DNA of 34,125 nt from UBA11855 sp964591705 (GTDB lineage: Archaea; Thermoproteota; Bathyarchaeia; Bathyarchaeales; Bathycorpusculaceae). The DNA lies in assembly GCA_964591705.1 (NCBI GenBank), contig CAZQCX010000016.1, positions 1-34,125 of the forward strand, written 5' to 3'. How positions within the stretch are numbered: the first letter of the stretch is position 1; each line of letters begins with the position of its first letter. The position numbers were made by a program, and so were the translations under genes. Below are positions 31,377 to 34,125 of the stretch, piece after piece. Under the pieces are notes generated by a model that did not search any database, was not told the DNA's origin, and saw only the letters and a list, made by a program, of their open reading frames with translations.

Positions 31377-33947
31377 ATGTCAAACAACAAGAAAAATACT
31401 TTACTTGCTTTGCTTCTGACAATTGCTATAGCTGTTTCGCTATTCGCCATCAAAGGGGCTACTGCTCAAACGACGAAGAACTCTTTCCCAGTTATTGGCG
31501 CTATGCCTAATCCAGCAGGTGTCGGTCAAGACGTGCTGATCACCACCGGCATTACACACGCAACGGCATGGCCACACATTGGTTGGAGGGGCTTGACGGT
31601 AACCGTTACCAAGCCAGACGGCACCACCCAAACATTGGGGCCAGTAACAACTGACACGACTGGATTGACAGGGATTACTTTCAAGCCAACCGTGGCGGGC
31701 ACGTATTATCTGCAGACAAACTTCCCTGAACAGAGAATCGAGGCAACAGCAGCGGGAACTACTGTGGGCACAATCATGAAAGCTAGCACCAGCGAGAAAT
31801 ATACGCTTGTCGTACAGCAGGAACCGATTAAGCATTATCCAGGTGTGCCGCTTCCGACAGGGTACTGGACCCGCCCCATAGATGCACAGGCTAGAGAATG
31901 GGCTTCGATTTCAGGAAACTGGCTGAACGTATATGGATTTAACCGCCTTGCGCCCTACAACGATGATGCACCAGAGACCGCTCACGTGTTGTGGGCAAAA
32001 CCATACGCTGAGGGAGGACTTGTCGGCGGGGAGTTCGGCGGTTACAGTTATGAGCATGGCGATGCTTATGAAGGCAAATGGGTTGCTCCAGTAATCATTA
32101 ACGGAGTGCTTTTCTACAATGAACATGCAGCCCTAAGTGCTGACACAAGGGTAGGCACCACTGTTTTCAGCGCCGAGCAAGTAGTTGTCGCTGTGGATCT
32201 ATCTACAGGTAAAGAACTATGGCGGAGAAACTGGAACAATACAAGGCTAGCGTTTGGTCAAATAATGTTTTGGGACACATTTAACATGCATGGCGCTTTC
32301 GCTAACTTGTGGACAACTAGGACCGTTGCCGGGGTCACTGTTTGGGATGCTTATGACCCATTCACCGGGCGCTGGGAGTACGCCATAACAGGCGTGCCTG
32401 CGGGCACGAGTATTCTCGGTTCAAATGGCGAAATCATTAGGTACGTGATAAGCTTGACGGGCGGCTGGATTGCAAAGTGGAACACAACTAGAATTGTTTA
32501 TGAAACCTGGTACAGCGTATATCGGACACGTAACACTACCCTTGCCGAATTTGATGGCGCCCACTATCTTGCAGCTCGCTGGAGACCGCACGGAATAACC
32601 TTTAATGCTACAGTAGGCTATGAGTGGAACAGGACCATACCCACAGGGCTGCCTGGAAGCGTACAGCTGGTTCTCAATGACAAAATAATCGGTTCAAACA
32701 CTGCATGGTCAGGTGGAGCTGCACAGCCTCGTCCAGTCTTCTGGGCTTTGAGCCTGAAGCCTGGGCAAGAAGGACTGCTACTGTACAACAGAACTTGGAC
32801 ATTACCCATCGTGGATTCGCACGTACACATATCACCTTCGATATGGTCTGGACCTGACAGTTTGCCTGACAACATCTTTGTCGTGACAGTGAAAGAAACC
32901 CGCCAACACTTTGGTTTTGACGCCAACACGGGAACACAGCTTTGGGGTCCAACTGAGCCTGAACCATTCCTAAATGCATACTCTAACATATACATGGCAC
33001 CGTGGGGGCAAGCAGTTGTTGCCTATGGTAAACTCTTTACGGCTGGCATGGCTGGAGTGGTTAATGCTTACGACATCAAGACTGGCGCACGCCTATGGAC
33101 CCATAGCATCGCTGACAGATACACTGAACAGTTGTTTAGCTCAAACTGGCCCGCTGTGATCGGATTCATCACCGCTGGAAAAATCTATCTGTTCCACACC
33201 GAACACTCCGTGGTTGATCCTAGACCCCGTGGCGCGCCATCGGTCTGCCTTAATGCAGAAACTGGAGAGGTAATCTGGAGAATGGATGGTTTGCGACTTG
33301 GAACTCGCTGGGGCGGACAACCGATCATCGCAGACAACAAAATACTCGGGCTTGATACATACAGCAATCGCATATACGCCCTCGGGAAGGGACCAAGCGC
33401 CATGACAGTTGAAGCACCAATGGCTGCAATCACTTTAGGTTCCAGTCTGGTGATTCGTGGCACAGTGACTGATGTGTCGCCGGGCACTAAGAGCGATGAG
33501 TTGATGCTTCGTTTTCCGAATGGTGTTGCTGCTGTTGCCGACGAGTTCATGAGCGAGTGGATGCTGCACGTGTACAAGCAATTCCCAATGCCGACGAACG
33601 CCAGGGGCGTGCCAGTCACCATCGACGTGTTAGACGCTAACGGCAACTACCGCAACATAGGCACCGCAGTCAGCGACGCCAGCGGCTTCTACAGCCTCCA
33701 GTGGACACCCGACATCGAAGGCAAATACACCGTCATCGCCACCTTCCCAGGATCCAAAGCGTACTGGCCATCCTACGCTGAAACCGCGTTTGCAGTCGAC
33801 CCCGCACCGCCCCAGCCAGCCGCACCCGAACCCGCACCGCCAAGCATAGCCGACCAGTACTTCCTACCCGCCGTAGCCGGCATAATCATAGCAATCATCG
33901 TGGTCGGCGCTGTGCTGGCACTGCTGATGCTCAAGAAACGGTCGTGA
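31377..33947 (+). CDS. Large membrane-anchored surface protein with PQQ-like beta-propeller
   Basis: 856 aa. N-terminal signal peptide (positive NNKK, then LLALLLTIAIAVSLFAI, cleavage likely after ATA near residue 30). An Ig-like beta domain follows (about 35-150, with PDGTTQTLGPVTTDTTG). The propeller region (about 155-690) has PQQ-type blades such as VAVDLSTGKELWRRNW, FGFDANTGTQLWGP, NAYDIKTGARLWTH and CLNAETGEVIWRMDG. A second beta domain (about 690-810, DASGFYSLQWTPDIEGKYTVIATFPGS) precedes a Pro-rich linker, a membrane helix (about 831-851) and the stop-transfer KKRS. It should sit on the outer face of the cell membrane. No PQQ-dehydrogenase active-site motif is evident, so a binding, structural or S-layer-associated role is as likely as catalysis. 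Its strong Shine-Dalgarno suggests high expression. Confidence 0.85.
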   Translation: MSNNKKNTLLALLLTIAIAVSLFAIKGATAQTTKNSFPVIGAMPNPAGVGQDVLITTGITHATAWPHIGWRGLTVTVTKPDGTTQTLGPVTTDTTGLTGITFKPTVAGTYYLQTNFPEQRIEATAAGTTVGTIMKASTSEKYTLVVQQEPIKHYPGVPLPTGYWTRPIDAQAREWASISGNWLNVYGFNRLAPYNDDAPETAHVLWAKPYAEGGLVGGEFGGYSYEHGDAYEGKWVAPVIINGVLFYNEHAALSADTRVGTTVFSAEQVVVAVDLSTGKELWRRNWNNTRLAFGQIMFWDTFNMHGAFANLWTTRTVAGVTVWDAYDPFTGRWEYAITGVPAGTSILGSNGEIIRYVISLTGGWIAKWNTTRIVYETWYSVYRTRNTTLAEFDGAHYLAARWRPHGITFNATVGYEWNRTIPTGLPGSVQLVLNDKIIGSNTAWSGGAAQPRPVFWALSLKPGQEGLLLYNRTWTLPIVDSHVHISPSIWSGPDSLPDNIFVVTVKETRQHFGFDANTGTQLWGPTEPEPFLNAYSNIYMAPWGQAVVAYGKLFTAGMAGVVNAYDIKTGARLWTHSIADRYTEQLFSSNWPAVIGFITAGKIYLFHTEHSVVDPRPRGAPSVCLNAETGEVIWRMDGLRLGTRWGGQPIIADNKILGLDTYSNRIYALGKGPSAMTVEAPMAAITLGSSLVIRGTVTDVSPGTKSDELMLRFPNGVAAVADEFMSEWMLHVYKQFPMPTNARGVPVTIDVLDANGNYRNIGTAVSDASGFYSLQWTPDIEGKYTVIATFPGSKAYWPSYAETAFAVDPAPPQPAAPEPAPPSIADQYFLPAVAGIIIAIIVVGAVLALLMLKKRS

Positions 33948-34125
33948 ACGCCGTGTGCAACCTGCAAGCAACATCTTCCCCTTTTTCTAGCCCTGTTCAA
34001 TCCGATATTAAAGAGAATGCAGGGGCTGATTGGGTTCTGGGTGAAGAATTGTTTTCCCTTTCACGGGAGTCATTCTTCTTTTTTCTCCTTTCAGTTTAAG
34101 CCGTCCAGAACCCCAGCAAACCCTG

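Noticed and set aside
31377..33947. The large secreted protein as the missing Dpp substrate-binding protein.
   Set aside because: It has PQQ-type propeller blades and a C-terminal membrane anchor, lies 6 kb away, and shows no SBP fold features.

Overview
The window is archaeal. Genes are preceded by BRE/TATA boxes about 25-30 nt before the inferred transcription start. It carries an archaeal/eukaryotic-type glycyl-tRNA synthetase, tRNA-splicing endonuclease EndA, an intron-containing tRNA, ribosomal stalk protein P1/L12, a family-B DNA polymerase with a RadA-like ATPase, a bifunctional PGI/PMI and a membrane pyrophosphatase. The gene mix, frequent GTG/TTG starts and mid-range GC suggest a Thermoproteota-type archaeon, perhaps Bathyarchaeia. 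That placement is inference. One 100-N scaffold join (10572-10671) shows this is a draft, probably metagenomic, assembly.

Layout. 1-1558: an intron-containing tRNA-Phe, a small membrane ORF, tRNA-Val and a zinc-ribbon protein. 1559-8367: sugar nucleotidyltransferase, EndA with a DUF47/PhoU-like protein, GlyRS, myo-inositol-phosphate synthase and PGI/PMI. 8463-13192: SPOUT methyltransferase, presenilin/SPP-like membrane protease, P1/L12 (interrupted by the N run) and pyrophosphatase. 13293-14412: a decayed DDE transposase, then a 171-bp MITE-like element with an 8-bp target duplication. 14529-21290: Ca2+-type P-ATPase, acetate-transporter-family protein, coiled-coil protein, HMGL-like enzyme, BioB-like radical SAM enzyme and a mostly empty spacer. 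21291-25305: Dpp/Opp-type ABC operon without a binding protein. 25475-29473: AlkD-like DNA glycosylase and a three-gene minus-strand operon (RadA-like ATPase, small protein, variant PolB). 29678-33947: tail-anchored unknown, HAD phosphatase and a large surface beta-propeller protein.

Functional links. PGI/PMI, inositol-phosphate synthase and the sugar nucleotidyltransferase would feed sugar and inositol phosphates towards polar lipids or glycans. EndA sits about 2.5 kb from a tRNA whose intron needs such an enzyme. The AlkD-like protein and the PolB/RadA-like operon form a small DNA-repair neighbourhood. The PolB operon is the best candidate for an under-described system: a damage-tolerance module with a polymerase of altered active-site motifs, an ATPase with a degenerate P-loop and a small third subunit.
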